Assembly: GCF_002368415.1 (NCBI RefSeq)
Contig: NZ_AP018290.1
Coordinates: forward strand, 6,151,614-6,215,613
Direction: 5' to 3'
Length of the DNA: 64,000 bases
Origin: Calothrix sp. NIES-4105
Lineage (GTDB): Bacteria; Cyanobacteriota; Cyanobacteriia; Cyanobacteriales; Nostocaceae
In this document: positions 28,221 through 37,090 of the stretch, piece after piece
How positions within the stretch are numbered: the first letter of the stretch is position 1
Layout: each line of letters begins with the position of its first letter
Notes under the pieces: model-generated
Database searches by the model: none
Told to the model about the DNA's origin: nothing
Seen by the model: only the letters and a program-made list of their open reading frames with translations
Translations under genes and position numbers: made by a program

Positions 28221-28355
28221 ATATATTTCCTCTGTTTTTCAATTTTTAGTAATTTAGATAATGAAGTCTTTTCTATCACTTATAAAGCAGAGTTTAAAGA
28301 TAAGTACTCTGCCTATAAACGCGAAGAAGATAACTCTTCTGCCCCCCTTATTAAC

Positions 28356-28533
28356 GCTACCGTGTACACACAAATCCTTCAAAGTTGTTTAAGTACGAAA
28401 TAAACCTTAACTTTCCTTTCTTTCTTTGTGTCCTTTGTGACCTTTGTGGTTCATTAAAGGGATAAACCACAAAGACACTAAGGACACAAAGAGGAAATAT
28501 AAGAAGGATAAGAAGATGTGTGTACACCGTAGC
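28356..28533. mobile_element. 178-bp MITE with 16-bp terminal inverted repeats and 8-bp target duplication
   Basis: The left end GCTACCGTGTACACAC (28356-28371) and right end GTGTGTACACCGTAGC (28518-28533) are inverted repeats with one mismatch. TTATTAAC occurs directly outside both ends (28348-28355, 28534-28541), a target duplication. The insertion split a CCCCCC...GGGGG intergenic palindrome like that at 50290-50321. The interior carries an inverted CTTTGTGTCC/GGACACAAAG repeat and no gene. Confidence 0.85.
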
Positions 28534-29668
28534 TTATTAACGGGGGTTGGGGGGATTCATGACTAAGTTTAGACAAATTTGGTTCAACTATTTGAGGATA
28601 ATTCTCAAAATTCCTCCGTACCCAATCCATTCCCACCTCATTATTTAGCCTAATTTTTTGCGGAGTATTTGGATAAATCTTGCGTAAAATATCACTATCC
28701 TGCTCAACTACAGTCTTAACAGAATCCAAAAAACTATTCTTCATCAAATTGAATATAGGATTCTTCGATAAACCAAATAATAAAGCATAAGTCCGCGTCC
28801 GTGTTAATGACTCCGGTATAAATATATGTACTTGGGCGAACTTACCTATATCTACGTTCCCATGAAATATAACTAACGATGGAAAATAATTCTCTAAATG
28901 TGCTTTAATGACTTTTGGTACAAAAAATAAAGTGGGATTGCTAATTTTCTCCTTCAAACTGACTACCTTCGTAGGCATATCATAAAAAGTGTGAGAGTGG
29001 TAGCCATTATCAATAAATTTGTGAAAATTGACTTCTTGAATTTGAAACATTGGTCGATGCGTGCCATTTTGATGATTATAGTCATGCATATTCAAAAGCA
29101 TCGATAGCAAGTCAGTCTCAACGCTTGTATCAGCGGTATGTCCCACAAATTCATATTCGGCGCCTATTTCATTTAAAATATTAGGTATAGATTGTTTTGG
29201 CTCATGATTACCATATGACCAAATAAAATCACCTTGGATGATTAACTCCAAAGGTTCTAACTGCGGTAAAGTTTTCTTCTTAGAACCTGGTAAAACAGTA
29301 CATCCCTCACCATCAAACTCCAGTGCATGAAACGGACAAACTACCACACTCGTTTTATCTGCGCGCGCTTCACACCACCCTTCACTCAGCATGGCGCCCA
29401 TATGTGGACAAGCATTAGGCAAAGCATTAATATTACCCAAATCATCTTTCCACAGCACATAGTCATTTCCATAAAGCGATACTTTAAATGGCTTATTGAC
29501 TTGTAGCATTGATTTATGTGCTAATAACCAAGGGGTGCCTTCTAACATTGACATATATATTTCCTCGTAATCAAAATAATTTATAAGAACCCGTCCAGCA
29601 AGCAATCCAGCTATACTGCCGCCAATTACTACTGCACGACCACTATTAAAGGACTTTCGAGTTTCCAT
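28478..29668 (-). CDS. Rieske-type oxygenase (copy 2) fused to an FAD-monooxygenase N-terminal stub
   Basis: Reads as 396 residues from ATG 29668. The first 34 residues contain RAVVIGGSIAGLLAGRVLIN, a Rossmann FAD-binding start typical of FAD monooxygenases. The frame then runs through GAGGAAATATAT, the binding site of copy 1, into MSMLEG (ATG 29554) and a complete Rieske oxygenase with both CxH/CxxH and DYNHQNGTH iron sites. A deletion of most of an FAD gene explains this. Translation could start at 29668 or 29554. The C-terminus after EPNLSK (about 28 residues) derives from the GGGGG repeat and the MITE. The middle third differs from copy 1 much more than the ends. Confidence 0.8.
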   Translation of the reverse strand: METRKSFNSGRAVVIGGSIAGLLAGRVLINYFDYEEIYMSMLEGTPWLLAHKSMLQVNKPFKVSLYGNDYVLWKDDLGNINALPNACPHMGAMLSEGWCEARADKTSVVVCPFHALEFDGEGCTVLPGSKKKTLPQLEPLELIIQGDFIWSYGNHEPKQSIPNILNEIGAEYEFVGHTADTSVETDLLSMLLNMHDYNHQNGTHRPMFQIQEVNFHKFIDNGYHSHTFYDMPTKVVSLKEKISNPTLFFVPKVIKAHLENYFPSLVIFHGNVDIGKFAQVHIFIPESLTRTRTYALLFGLSKNPIFNLMKNSFLDSVKTVVEQDSDILRKIYPNTPQKIRLNNEVGMDWVRRNFENYPQIVEPNLSKLSHESPQPPLISYGVHTSSYPSYISSLCP

Positions 29669-29793
29669 GATTATTTTATTGTTTAAATACTTTAGACATG
29701 ATGATAAATTCATATCTTTAGTTAATATATGAGGACACACTCACATTTGTCAATGCCTGATACAAAAAATAAGTACAGCTTATTTGCCCCTAC

Positions 29794-30714
29794 ATGAACC
29801 TAACCTCTCAAGACCCCCAAGAAAACCTTAAAATGCGGCGCCAACCTAAGCAAAAGCGTGGTCAGGAACGTGTAGAGCGCATATTAGACGCGGCAGTAGA
29901 AGTATTTGATGAAGTTGGGTTTGATGCTGCGACGATGAATAATATAGCTTTACGCGCGCAAACAGCTATCGGTTCGGTATATCAGTTTTTTCCCGATAAA
30001 CTAGCAATTTTTCAAGCTTTAGAACTGCGTCATCTGGAACGAGTTCACGCTGCTTGGGCAAAACTGAGCAGTCTTAATATTGCAGAACTACCATTCGAGA
30101 CGTTTATCAAAACGATGCTCAAAATTTTCAAAGAAATCTTTGATGAGCCAACCTCGCGGTTACTGTTTATTCAGTATTTCACTTCTAACGCGATGTTTCA
30201 AACCATCGATGATAGTCTGACGCAACAAGGAATAGACTTGCAAGCAAAGCTACTGCACGCGCGCAACCCAAAATTAAGTCAAGAAAAGTGTCAATTAGTT
30301 GCCGAAATATGTGTCCAAGCTGCAAATGCTTTACTTGTTGTCGCGCTTCGCAACCCAGAACCACGACGTGAAGAGATTTTTCAGCAAATTGAAGAGTTAT
30401 TCATCGCTTACCTACGTCCCTACGCTGGAGATGTTAGGGATGAAATGCACAATGAAGTAATGAAAGTAATGATATGCCCACACTGCCATTCACGGCGCCT
30501 TTCCAAGAACGGACATCGACACGGCAAGCAAAGATATCTCTGTAAAGATTGTGGTAAGCAATTTATGCAAACTTATTCACCCAAAGGTTATAGCGATGAT
30601 ATCAAACAACAGTGTTTAGATTTGTACAGTACAGGTATGGGGTATCGGGAAATAGAGCGACAGACAGGTGTTTCCCACAACACAATTATTAATTGGGTAA
30701 AGGAAAAATCATGA
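29794..30714 (+). CDS. TetR-family regulator fused to an IS1-type InsA DNA-binding domain
   Basis: 306 residues. TetR HTH at about 25-72 (ILDAAVEVFDEVGFDAATMN and QTAIGSVYQFFPDKLAIFQA), ligand-binding helices to about 215. From Met226 the sequence is an IS1-family InsA protein: zinc ribbon CPHC (228-231) / CKDC (250-253), then a second HTH (YREIERQTGVSHNTIINWVK). The InsB catalytic part does not follow. The fusion is in frame and lies divergent from the FAD-Rieske gene (125 bases between the ATGs), so it may regulate that gene. It could be an accidental read-through of an IS fragment or a working dual-DNA-binding protein. Confidence 0.85.
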   Translation: MNLTSQDPQENLKMRRQPKQKRGQERVERILDAAVEVFDEVGFDAATMNNIALRAQTAIGSVYQFFPDKLAIFQALELRHLERVHAAWAKLSSLNIAELPFETFIKTMLKIFKEIFDEPTSRLLFIQYFTSNAMFQTIDDSLTQQGIDLQAKLLHARNPKLSQEKCQLVAEICVQAANALLVVALRNPEPRREEIFQQIEELFIAYLRPYAGDVRDEMHNEVMKVMICPHCHSRRLSKNGHRHGKQRYLCKDCGKQFMQTYSPKGYSDDIKQQCLDLYSTGMGYREIERQTGVSHNTIINWVKEKS

Positions 30715-31202
30715 CAGCAAAATTTTAATATTATTTTCTCAGATTTTAATAACTATTCGTGTATTTGTATGTAATAATGTCACGAGTCAAGCTACTAAAT
30801 AAATTACCACACACGGAAATTACCCTTACAGGCTTTGGAACAATAACTCGTTAAAACGGGTTAAAATATTTTGTCAGCATTAAGCTTTACCTTGCCAAAG
30901 CTTCGTGCAACAAGCCCAATCGGTACACTTGTGCTGTATAATTTATTTTTTGGCGCCGCTCTCAAAATGTAATACTTAAACCTAGTACTCCGCCGTACAA
31001 AGAATTCAAAGCCAAAAACCAATCGCGAATTTCCTTTAAACTCTTCCTTTGTGTCCTTTGTGTCCTTTGTGGTTTTTTCCTTAAAGCCAAAATAGGCATG
31101 GCAGACTACTAAAGCTCGTAAAAACAGAAAAACGTGATTTTGTCCAAGAAATCACGCTTATTCTCATTCAAACATTTATTCGATCACAACTAGGAGTAAA
31201 CA
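30715..31202. other. Spacer before the GH2 gene
   Basis: No gene was seen. It contains a direct CCTTTGTGT triple repeat (31043-31074) and an inverted repeat at 31133-31156. Confidence 0.5.
31133..31156. promoter_or_regulatory. Inverted repeat CGTGATTT-N8-AAATCACG upstream of the GH2 gene
   Basis: A perfect 8-bp inverted repeat with 8-base spacer, 50 bases before the GH2 start. The spacing suits a dimeric repressor site or a hairpin; which one is unknown. Confidence 0.4.
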
Positions 31203-31205
31203 GTG

Positions 31206-33113
31206 ATGAACTTGTTGCAATTGGAAGAAGTGAAACTCACTTCTGGTAACGAAAAAAATATAGATTTCAGTTCAAGACAAACTGCTTATCCACGTCCGCA
31301 ATTACAACGGCAGCATTGGCAAAATCTAAATGGTCAATGGAAATTCGCATTTGACGACGAAGGAAAATGCACGAAGCCGGATAATATCAAGCAGTGGATT
31401 AATAATATCGAAGTTCCATTTGCTCCGGAATCTATCAAAAGTGGTATTGGTGATACTGGCTTTCACGCAAATTGCTGGTACGAGAGGGAATTTGAAACTC
31501 CTCCCGGAGAGGGAAGACTAATATTACACTTTGGTGCTGTAGACTATCGCGCGCGCGTTTGGGTAAACAACCAATTCGTAGGAGAACACGAAGGTGGACA
31601 TACATCCTTCTCGTTCGACATCACGGACATGCTTTCAGATAGTGGCGCCACAAAAGTAACAGTTTGGGCACATGATGACCCCCACGACTTAGCGAAACCT
31701 CGTGGTAAACAAGACTGGCAACTGCACGCCCACAGTATTTGGTATCCTCGCACAAGTGGTATTTGGCAAACAGTTTGGCTCGAACGTGTAGGCGCCACAT
31801 ATATAGATAGCATCCAATGGACACCGCACATGGAGCGTTGGGAAATTGGTTTTGAAGCGTTTATTCAAGGTGAGCAAAAAAACGATTTACAAATCAAGAT
31901 AAAACTAAGCGTTGGTGAAACTGTCTTAGTAAACGATACATATACAGTATTTAAAGGAGAAATTCACCGTCGTATCGCGCTATCTGACCCTGGTATTGAT
32001 GATTACCGGAACGAGTTGCTGTGGAGTCCAGAGAAACCGACTTTAATAGATGCTTCTATTCAACTCTGGGATAAAGACGAACTCTTAGATGAAGTCAAAT
32101 CCTACACAGCAATGCGCGCGGTAGGAATTCAGCGTGACCGCTTTATGCTCAATGGGCGCCCTTACTATTTACGGTTGGTTCTTGACCAAGGATACTGGTC
32201 TGAGTCACTAATGACGGCGCCGAGTGATGAAGCATTGCGTCGCGATGTCGAACTAGTCAAAGCAATGGGTTTCAATGGAGTACGTAAGCACCAGAAAGTA
32301 GAAGACCCTCGTTTTTTATATTGGGCGGATGTACTAGGACTGTTGGTTTGGGAAGAAATGCCAAGTGCTTACCGCTTTACACCAAAAGCTGTAGAACGCA
32401 TGACGCGCGAATGGACTGAAGTTATTAAACGAGATATCAGTCACCCTTGCATTGTGGCGTGGGTTCCCTTCAATGAATCTTGGGGAGTTCCCAATTTAAC
32501 AGACACTCCAGCTCATCGAAATTACGTCTTGTCAATGTATCACTTAACCAAGACCCTTGACCCAACTCGTCCAGTAATTGGTAACGACGGTTGGGAGAGT
32601 ACCGACACAGATATTCTTGCTATTCATGACTATGACAATAACCCAACAACCTTAGCAAAACGTTATGGGGATGAAGTCAAATTATCTGACTTATTAAACC
32701 GCGAACGTCCCGGAGGAAGAGTTCTCACCCTAGATAATTATGCTCACAACGGGCAGCCAGTAATGTTAACAGAATTTGGTGGCATTGCTTACACCGACGA
32801 GAATCAAACTCATACCACTTGGGGATATGCCAGAAGTTCAAATATTTCTGAGCTACAAATGCGTTACAGTGGGCTGTTAACAGCAGTAAATAGCGTTGAA
32901 ATGTTTAGCGGTTTCTGCTACACCCAGCTTACAGATACTTTCCAAGAAGCAAACGGGTTGTTGTATATCGACCGTACACCCAAAATCCCAATTGAGGCAA
33001 TTGCTAGCGCTACTCTTGGTAACGACTCGCAACACTCAACAGTTCAAACCAATTGGTTAGAAGCAACCTTAGTACAAGAAGCTGCTTATTGCGGTAGCGA
33101 AGGTTGTAGATAG
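31206..33113 (+). CDS. Glycoside hydrolase family 2 enzyme (beta-galactosidase/glucuronidase type)
   Basis: 635 residues from the ATG; a GTG three bases upstream is an alternative. AGGAG lies at 31192-31196. GH2 architecture: sugar-binding jelly roll (about 35-195, YPRTSGIWQTVWLE), Ig-like domain (200-300), and TIM barrel from about 305 (AVGIQRDRFMLNGRPYYLR). Acid/base Glu424 is in PFNESWG and the nucleophile is Glu523 in MLTEFGG. It hydrolyses beta-linked galactosides or related sugars. No signal peptide, so probably cytoplasmic. The nearby galT/galK genes make galactosides a plausible substrate (inference). Confidence 0.9.
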   Translation: MNLLQLEEVKLTSGNEKNIDFSSRQTAYPRPQLQRQHWQNLNGQWKFAFDDEGKCTKPDNIKQWINNIEVPFAPESIKSGIGDTGFHANCWYEREFETPPGEGRLILHFGAVDYRARVWVNNQFVGEHEGGHTSFSFDITDMLSDSGATKVTVWAHDDPHDLAKPRGKQDWQLHAHSIWYPRTSGIWQTVWLERVGATYIDSIQWTPHMERWEIGFEAFIQGEQKNDLQIKIKLSVGETVLVNDTYTVFKGEIHRRIALSDPGIDDYRNELLWSPEKPTLIDASIQLWDKDELLDEVKSYTAMRAVGIQRDRFMLNGRPYYLRLVLDQGYWSESLMTAPSDEALRRDVELVKAMGFNGVRKHQKVEDPRFLYWADVLGLLVWEEMPSAYRFTPKAVERMTREWTEVIKRDISHPCIVAWVPFNESWGVPNLTDTPAHRNYVLSMYHLTKTLDPTRPVIGNDGWESTDTDILAIHDYDNNPTTLAKRYGDEVKLSDLLNRERPGGRVLTLDNYAHNGQPVMLTEFGGIAYTDENQTHTTWGYARSSNISELQMRYSGLLTAVNSVEMFSGFCYTQLTDTFQEANGLLYIDRTPKIPIEAIASATLGNDSQHSTVQTNWLEATLVQEAAYCGSEGCR

Positions 33114-33140
33114 AACCATACTTCAAATCAACCTAAATTG

Positions 33141-33169
33141 GTACTACTGGTTAACTCAACCAGTAGTAC
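33141..33169 (+). terminator. Hairpin after the GH2 gene
   Basis: Perfect 12-bp stem GTACTACTGGTT / AACCAGTAGTAC with a 5-base loop, 28 bases after the stop. There is no strong T run, so it may be an mRNA-stabilising or factor-dependent end. Confidence 0.55.
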
Positions 33170-33474
33170 TGCTCGCTTAGTTTACTTTTATATGGCGCCA
33201 TCAAGTCCAACTACTTGTTCATGTCATTAAATTTGGAGGCTCTCGATATCATTGCATCACTTGAGACGGAAGCAATTTCGGTATTTTGACCCCAAAAAAC
33301 TAGAGCGATAACGGTTCGGTTGCATAGTTATTTAAAACGCCCATGATAAACAGTTTTCAATATCTCTAAGCAAGTGTTTTGGCAAATACCTTACCTGGAC
33401 ACCACTATCTATGGGCAGAAAAAAATCAGTCTAGGTATAGACTTATTTATGGATATTATGATACTTTTGTTATG
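33170..33474. other. Gene-free stretch
   Basis: Nothing recognisable; no frame on either strand reads like a protein. Confidence 0.4.
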
Positions 33475-33640
33475 TCACGTGTAAACACTAGGTGCTTCTT
33501 CTAACAGACCTTCTGTAAAAGCAGTCAAACGTGTTCCCCTCTGTCATAGCTCAAGCAAAATATTATCAAGCTCAAATTTAGCTGATTCTTCACGACTTAG
33601 ATGATGGTTGCGTTTCAGTGCCAATCTTTATCTAAGACGT
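33475..33640 (-). pseudogene. Unidentified gene fragment with an internal stop
   Basis: The minus strand reads RLALKRNHHLSREESAKFEL..., one stop, then QRGTRLTAFTEGLLEEAPSVYT. The composition is protein-like but there is no intact frame or start. Family not recognised. Confidence 0.3.
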
Positions 33641-33760
33641 GTAATTTGATACCAGCCAGCAAGCTGTAATTACTTATTGAGGAATTTGCTGCTGCAACGA
33701 GCGGTATTACCTGGGCAACTAGAGTTTGGTTAGAAATCAAAAATTAATAGGTATTAAGCA

Positions 33761-34033
33761 ATGTTAGCAAGACAAATAAACTCACTTTTAGAGTACAAAA
33801 AGTACAAAGTTATAAGTTTTGATAGTAATGATACAACTTATTTTCTTGAGTATGAGCAATATGCTGATAGCCAAAAAATAGGATACTGTTGGTGTCGGGC
33901 TGACCAAGTTTTAAATTTAAGAAGTCAAGTTGAAGGCTATTTGTGTCCGTCTAACAACAAGCATGAACTGCCTACTCTTGTAGTTAGTCAGTCCAATTCA
34001 ACAGTACCTACTGTCAAGCGTACTCCCTTATAA
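33761..34033 (+). CDS. Hypothetical protein
   Basis: 90 residues, MLARQINSLLEYKKYKVISF..., with aromatic-rich beta-like segments (TTYFLEYEQYADSQKIGYCWC). No signal peptide or helix bundle and no recognised family. A weak ribosome binding site (AGGTATTAAGC) precedes the ATG. Confidence 0.45.
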   Translation: MLARQINSLLEYKKYKVISFDSNDTTYFLEYEQYADSQKIGYCWCRADQVLNLRSQVEGYLCPSNNKHELPTLVVSQSNSTVPTVKRTPL

Positions 34034-34321
34034 GCAAGTAAATTGGGGGTGGTAAATAACAAATGTAATAAACGCTTGATGCTCTTGCTAGCATAGCAAA
34101 GGAACAGAAAAACCGGGGTTAAGCTCAAAATGCATACTATACAAAGGTTTGAGTGATAGATTTGGCAGTTAATTTCACAACCTCACCAACTACTATCCAC
34201 GAGAGAATAAAAGCTTGCGTATCATCTTGCTCTTTGTAATGTATATAATCCAGCTAACCTCGGTTTCTTGCTCTTTGTAATGCACCTGTCCCTAGTTACG
34301 AGCTACGTGCCTGCTTGGCTA

Positions 34322-34540
34322 CTACCAATTAGCTCTTCCATAATTGATTAATCCGGCTAAAGCATATCCTCCTGCGAAAACAGCACGTCTAGGATCAAAA
34401 CCATCCTTCTCACGACCAGACAGTGTTCCTGCTACGCAAGGGCCATTTAGCTGCATACCTTTATAATCCTTGAACCAAGAGAACAGTGGGCCACCTGACC
34501 ATCCTCCATCTGTAAAAGGTTCGGATACAAAGCTTGGTTG
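34322..34540 (-). pseudogene. C-terminal remnant of a trypsin-like serine protease
   Basis: A minus-strand frame without a start reads SEPFTDGGWSGGPLFSWFKD... and ends FAGGYALAGLINYGRANW. GGWSGGPLF matches the GxSGGP active-site serine motif of chymotrypsin-fold proteases. The N-terminal part with His and Asp is missing; the fragment begins right after the PEP-CTERM gene's stop. Confidence 0.5.
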
Positions 34541-34542
34541 TA

Positions 34543-35223
34543 TTAAGCTGCTGGCTTTTGCTTTTTTGCTTTCAACCAGGCAGCAGCAGAGGGAGTAATT
34601 ATCAATAAACCAGCCAATAAACCAGGTTCGGGAACCGATTTTGGTGGTTGGGGAGTTGGTGTAGTATGAACGTAGCTGTCACTGGCGCCATTTGGCAGAC
34701 TACCCACATGGATACCAACCATTAATGTACGAGCGTTTAGGGCTGCAATCACATCGTTGAAGCTGGCATTGAATTTAATACCTAAAGATTCTGTACCTTG
34801 TACTGCGTTACCATTACCACCTTTTGTATCTGCACCAAAGGTTGTACTTTCCCACCCAGAAATCTTGTTACTTTGCGACAAGTTTTGAGTATTTGCCTGA
34901 AACTCGACTGTACCTGTATTCCCAACGTTCAATATCATGTTTGACAAAAGAGCGTTCTTGGTTGGGTCAAAACTGAAAGCAACCTGTTTCAAAGCTTGAC
35001 TGGTTTGGCTACCCGAAGCTTGGTTTAAAAATTTGAATAAAACTGTATTGTTTCCGCTGTCCGTGACATCAAAGGAGAAATTGCCTGCATAATCATCACC
35101 AACCGTGTCACCACCTGAAATATTGCTGAAACTGAAGCTGGTAGCAGAAGCGGGGGCGGAAGTGGCAATTACAGTAGTTCCGATTCCAGTCAAAACTAGC
35201 GAGACAATTGTTGAAATTTTCAT
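34543..35223 (-). CDS. PEP-CTERM sorting-domain protein
   Basis: 226 residues. Signal peptide 1-27 (VSLVLTGIGTTVIATSAPASA), a beta-rich Ser/Thr/Asn-rich body, and a C-terminal anchor starting at the VPEPG motif, with a hydrophobic helix and basic KAKKQK tail. PEP-CTERM proteins are exported and processed by exosortase. The body has no recognised domain; a role at the cell surface or in matrix is inferred. Confidence 0.85.
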   Translation of the reverse strand: MKISTIVSLVLTGIGTTVIATSAPASATSFSFSNISGGDTVGDDYAGNFSFDVTDSGNNTVLFKFLNQASGSQTSQALKQVAFSFDPTKNALLSNMILNVGNTGTVEFQANTQNLSQSNKISGWESTTFGADTKGGNGNAVQGTESLGIKFNASFNDVIAALNARTLMVGIHVGSLPNGASDSYVHTTPTPQPPKSVPEPGLLAGLLIITPSAAAWLKAKKQKPAA

Positions 35224-35975
35224 CTTATAGAGGTTATCCTTATTTCACTTTTGCTTATGAATCCAAGTTACTTCTCTTTTTTTTGATTGGGTATAGTTTG
35301 GGATTTATTTCATCGAAAGTTTATGAATTATGCTGGGATTTAAAGTAGTAGTAATCATAGAGATTTACCTGTAATAATTACATAGAAATTCTGGAAAATT
35401 GGTAGATAACTTCACAGTTTTTTTAAAGATAATGGTCACTGTTTAAGTGTTTACACTAGCCTGATTAAACTGAAGTGGGTTTAGGGGATTGTAGGCGGTG
35501 CAGAATCATTTAATTGCTGCCCGTAAATTAGCGCTCTAGGTAATTTATAAAGTAACTATGGTGAGGGTGTAGGATTTCTCTAAACTGAAATGGGTAGCCA
35601 TAGGGACAAAAACGCTGCAAGTAGAGCGAAAAACTACCATTCTCACTCTAGGCTCAATTTAAATTCGTTAACCCGTTCCTTAACGTTATTTGCACTTACA
35701 AACAGGCGCCGCATTCTGCCCTCCAGACCTCGAACAATGCCAACATTTCACAACCTCAACCGAGAAGAGCGCGCCGTGCTACAGTCAGGCGGGACACCTA
35801 ACCTACGGGTTATTTTATTGTCAACAGCGCTAACAAAATCATTAATTGCGTCTCTACGTCGTTTGATAGAGATATTAATTGCTCGACTTTAGCTAAAACT
35901 TTGATGTAAGCTGAATCAAAAAAATATAGTTGCTGCGCTACACCTCAATTCTCCATAAAGGTCGTATTGAAATAA
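35224..35975. other. Gene-free spacer before galT
   Basis: AT-rich in its first half. A 100-codon frame at 35590-35892 has an Arg/Ser/Leu-biased composition and was not accepted as a gene. The galT promoter must lie towards the 3' end. Confidence 0.45.
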
Positions 35976-37076
35976 ATGTATACTCAAAAGCTCATAAAAC
36001 CTGATGGTCGTAACCTAACCTTATATAGTAGATTTCCAATTGTAGGGGAAATAACTGCTCCGAGTCCTAGCAATGAACCAGTGCAAGCAAACCCTCATCT
36101 ACGTTGGCATCCATTACGAGGTGAATGGGTAGCTTATGCCAGTCATCGTCAGGGGCGTACTTTTATGCCACCTCCAGAATATAATCCTTTGGCGCCTACA
36201 TTAGATGAGAAAGTTCCTACAGAGCTTCCCCAAGGAAATTATGATGTCGCAGTATTTGATAACCGCTTTCCTTCTTTAAACCTGACAGCACACGACCCAC
36301 CAAAGTCCATTGTTGAAACTTTACCAGCTAACGGCGCCTGTGAAGTAGTAGTTTTTACTCAAGACCCGAAAGCATCTTTGAGTTCATTAGAACTAGACCA
36401 TCTAGATTTATTATTACAAGTTTGGGGTGAGCGCGTGCGCTTAGTAGGTGCAAATCCCGAAATTCAGTATGTTTTACCTTTTGAAAACAAAGGTGTAGAA
36501 GTAGGGGTTACACTTCATCATCCTCACGGTCAAATTTACGCCTACCCATTTGTACCTCCCGTTCCGGCTCGAATGCAACAAATGGAGCAACGGTTTTATG
36601 AAGAACATCAGCAGGGTTTGTTAGCGAACTTAATACAAAAGGAAATAGATGATAACAAACGGATTATTTATCAAGATGAACATGCTGTTGCATTTGTCCC
36701 AGTATGCGCGCGTTATCCGTATGAAGTATGGCTTGCCCCCATTCAACCAGTTTCGACTTTTCATTACCTAAGTTCAGAACAACGGTGGTCACTCGCTAAA
36801 GCTTTAAAAACTGTAACACTTAAATATGATGGCTTGTTTGGGCGCCCATTTCCTTATCTAATGGCATGGTTCACTGCACCAACTGACGGTAAAGCACATC
36901 CCGAAGCGCATTTACACGCTGAGTTTTATCCACCATATCGCACAAGCGAAAGACTAAAATATTTAGCAGGAACGGAACTTGCTGCGGGAATGTTCGCTAA
37001 CGATGCACTTCCAGAAGAAAAAGCCAAAGAGTTACAAGCAGTTATTGTAAATATCGAAGAACCATCTCGTTTGTAA
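35976..37076 (+). CDS. galT: Galactose-1-phosphate uridylyltransferase
   Basis: 366 residues. GalT exchanges UMP between UDP-glucose and galactose-1-phosphate in the Leloir pathway. N-terminal segments HPLRGEWVAYASHRQGRTFMPP and FDNRFPSL are typical. The nucleophile motif HxHxQ is HHPHGQIYAYPF, and the second-half metal/HIT-like motif is PEAHLHAEFYPP. Length is normal. First gene of galT-M24-galK, with the next start 14 bases downstream. Confidence 0.94.
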   Translation: MYTQKLIKPDGRNLTLYSRFPIVGEITAPSPSNEPVQANPHLRWHPLRGEWVAYASHRQGRTFMPPPEYNPLAPTLDEKVPTELPQGNYDVAVFDNRFPSLNLTAHDPPKSIVETLPANGACEVVVFTQDPKASLSSLELDHLDLLLQVWGERVRLVGANPEIQYVLPFENKGVEVGVTLHHPHGQIYAYPFVPPVPARMQQMEQRFYEEHQQGLLANLIQKEIDDNKRIIYQDEHAVAFVPVCARYPYEVWLAPIQPVSTFHYLSSEQRWSLAKALKTVTLKYDGLFGRPFPYLMAWFTAPTDGKAHPEAHLHAEFYPPYRTSERLKYLAGTELAAGMFANDALPEEKAKELQAVIVNIEEPSRL

Positions 37077-37090
37077 AAGGGGTCGTCAAA

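Noticed and set aside
35590-35892. 100-codon open frame before galT
   Set aside because: Composition is Arg/Ser/Leu-biased and low in protein-like order, includes a piece of a TCTCTACGTC repeat, and has no ribosome binding site.
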